From positions 1 through 16,081 of the forward strand of contig CABYKC010000014.1 in the NCBI GenBank assembly GCA_902519435.1: a stretch of DNA of 16,081 nt. The letters are read 5' to 3'. The translations under genes were made by a program, and so were the position numbers. The notes below the pieces were generated by a model. It was not told the DNA's origin, made no database searches, and saw nothing but the letters and a program-made list of their open reading frames with translations. The stretch is from an uncultured Alphaproteobacteria bacterium (lineage in GTDB: Bacteria > Pseudomonadota > Alphaproteobacteria > HIMB59 > GCA-002718135). Below, piece by piece: positions 15,237 through 16,081 of this stretch (the first letter of the stretch is position 1; every line of letters starts with the position of its first letter).

Positions 15237-15539
15237 TTAGTAATTTTCAACTATACTGTACGTGTTTTCTTGAACTATTTCACCTAGCTTACTTCCATCA
15301 TTAATCATAAGTTTTAAATCTGAATGACTTCTAACTAAGTCTCTCGTTTTGCCTAAATGTTCAAAATTATCAAAATTACAATTAAAAGAAATATGACCCC
15401 ACATATTTCCAGACATAATTGCTATTGTGCATTTGTTAGCACCTTGATCTTTCCATAACTTTGCAAATTTTTTAACATTTTCCATTGCCTGATCGTTTTG
15501 ACCAGGGAAAGGTTTCATAATCCACTGTATTCTAACCAT
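15237..15539 (-). CDS. Small conserved-looking protein, probable ferredoxin-like alpha+beta fold
   Basis: A 100-residue cytoplasmic protein starting MVRIQWIMKPFPGQNDQAME. An opening strand followed by a G-rich turn and a long helix (AMENVKKFAKLWKDQGANKC), then strands TIAIMSGNMWGHISFNCNF and a helix FEHLGKTRDLVRSH, suggests a dimeric alpha+beta barrel like its neighbour. I cannot assign a named family. The ATG is preceded by a strong AAGGAG (15544-15549). It sits 33 bp upstream of the ABM-like gene on the same strand; two adjacent small barrel proteins may act together. Confidence 0.82.
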   Translation of the reverse strand: MVRIQWIMKPFPGQNDQAMENVKKFAKLWKDQGANKCTIAIMSGNMWGHISFNCNFDNFEHLGKTRDLVRSHSDLKLMINDGSKLGEIVQENTYSIVENY

Positions 15540-15543
15540 ATTT

Positions 15544-15549
15544 CTCCTT
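15544..15549 (-). promoter_or_regulatory. Strong Shine-Dalgarno site (AAGGAG)
   Basis: AAGGAG ends four bases before the ATG at 15539. It fixes that start and stands out because most genes in 1-14339 show no such site. Confidence 0.75.
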
Positions 15550-15559
15550 TCTAAATAAT

Positions 15560-15997
15560 TTAGTTTGGCATTTCTATTGACGTAACAAAATTTAAGGTAT
15601 CACCACCCATAAATTGAACACCATTTAAATAGCTACCTCCACCAGTCACTCCTTCAAACTTACCTGTTCCTGAAATAAATGTCCAATCTCCTCCACCTTT
15701 AGCGGGTTCCCAACTTCCACTTGTCAGAAAAAGATCACCATCAGTGTCATGAACTGTACACATAAAAAATCCTGCTAGAGGTATGCCATCTTTATTTGCA
15801 ATACCTTTACCCTTACAGTCTGCCATAACTTCTTTAGGCCACCCTTCTGGAGCATCATCATAAATCCAAAAAGAATCATTGCTCCAGTTCCAAATTTGAG
15901 CTTCACTAGCTGTTACTATCGGTGCTTCAAAGCCACTTGTATTATATGCGGTTCCAGTAAATTCATATTTTTCACCAGCAAATGCAGAGCCAAACAT
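15560..15997 (-). CDS. Secreted beta-rich protein, signal peptide disrupted by frameshift
   Basis: The 145-residue frame begins MFGSAFA then GEKYEFTGTAYN, which is only the second half of a signal peptide. The mature part is beta-rich with two cysteines (MADCKGKG and FFMCTVHD, a possible disulfide) and a glycine-rich closing portion (GTGKFEGVTGGGSYLNGVQF) resembling the barrel motifs of allene-oxide-cyclase/dirigent-like proteins; that resemblance is weak. The missing half of the signal peptide lies just upstream in another frame (15997-16041) and is preceded by a strong Shine-Dalgarno site. One extra base in the six-A run at 15999-16004 would fuse both halves into MKNKLLLILMSSIFLMFG plus SAFA. 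The ATG used here overlaps the upstream stop codon as TAATG, so reinitiation is possible. Export from the short form alone is doubtful. Confidence 0.8.
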   Translation of the reverse strand: MFGSAFAGEKYEFTGTAYNTSGFEAPIVTASEAQIWNWSNDSFWIYDDAPEGWPKEVMADCKGKGIANKDGIPLAGFFMCTVHDTDGDLFLTSGSWEPAKGGGDWTFISGTGKFEGVTGGGSYLNGVQFMGGDTLNFVTSIEMPN

Positions 15998-16041
15998 TAA
16001 AAAATGGAAGACATCAAGATTAGTAATAATTTATTTTTCAT
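15997..16041 (-). other. Out-of-frame first half of the signal peptide (14-codon leader frame)
   Basis: The ATG at 16041 starts MKNKLLLILMSSIF and stops at TAA (15997-15999). It has an AGAGGA site five bases upstream. The sequence is a signal-peptide n- and h-region that fits onto MFGSAFA of the downstream frame. It is most likely the true start of the gene at 15560, separated by a one-base loss in a homopolymer (real or a sequencing error). Confidence 0.7.
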
Positions 16042-16046
16042 ATTAT

Positions 16047-16052
16047 TCCTCT
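16047..16052 (-). promoter_or_regulatory. Strong Shine-Dalgarno site (AGAGGA)
   Basis: AGAGGA lies five bases before the ATG at 16041 and supports that ATG, not the one at 15997, as the original start. Confidence 0.7.
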
Positions 16053-16081
16053 TTTGTTTGTATATTTTGATATATTTTTAT

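Overview
The window is very AT-rich, gene-dense and made almost entirely of exported proteins: nearly every gene starts with a Sec signal peptide. The Pal sequence (GHTDER…GERRA) and the CpoB, TolB and LPP20 relatives point to a Gram-negative proteobacterium. The low GC, short intergenic gaps and scarcity of Shine-Dalgarno sites fit a streamlined marine alphaproteobacterium (Pelagibacterales/HIMB59-like), but that placement is inference. No rRNA, tRNA, insertion sequence or CRISPR array was seen.

Region A (1-9898, minus strand) is one compact gene train, read from 9898 downwards. (1) An exported caspase-family peptidase whose N-terminus is a CpoB/YbgF-type TPR domain, followed by SH3b and Ig-like domains. 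(2) An exported protein with a C-terminal SHOCT motif. (3) A coiled-coil protein with 16-residue tandem repeats. (4) A second caspase paralogue. (5) TolB carrying an extra N-terminal TPR domain. (6) A Pal protein without a lipobox. (7) A short coiled-coil protein resembling the CpoB trimerisation segment. (8) An unrecognised exported protein cut by the window edge. Start and stop codons overlap or nearly touch at 7928-7934, 7104-7114, 4107-4113 and 2338-2341, so most of the train is probably one translationally coupled operon. I read it as a Tol-Pal-CpoB module rebuilt around two calcium-site-bearing caspases in the periplasm. I do not know this arrangement as a described system.

Region B (9935-14339, plus strand) diverges from region A across only 36 bp. 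It encodes a TPR plus trypsin-like (HtrA-type) protease with an intact catalytic triad, an exported protein with a DUF4384-like C-terminus, an LPP20-like protein, and an unrecognised membrane-anchored or exported protein. The LPP20-like protein shares its N-terminal two-cysteine domain with the Pal of region A, which ties the two arms together. A plausible picture is a periplasmic proteolytic system (two caspases and one serine protease) attached to peptidoglycan and outer-membrane scaffolding.

Region C (14372-16081, minus strand) looks unrelated. It holds an exported rhodanese, two small ferredoxin-fold (ABM-like) proteins, and a secreted beta-rich protein whose signal peptide is broken by a frameshift at a six-A tract. 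Two of these genes have strong Shine-Dalgarno sites, unlike those of regions A and B.
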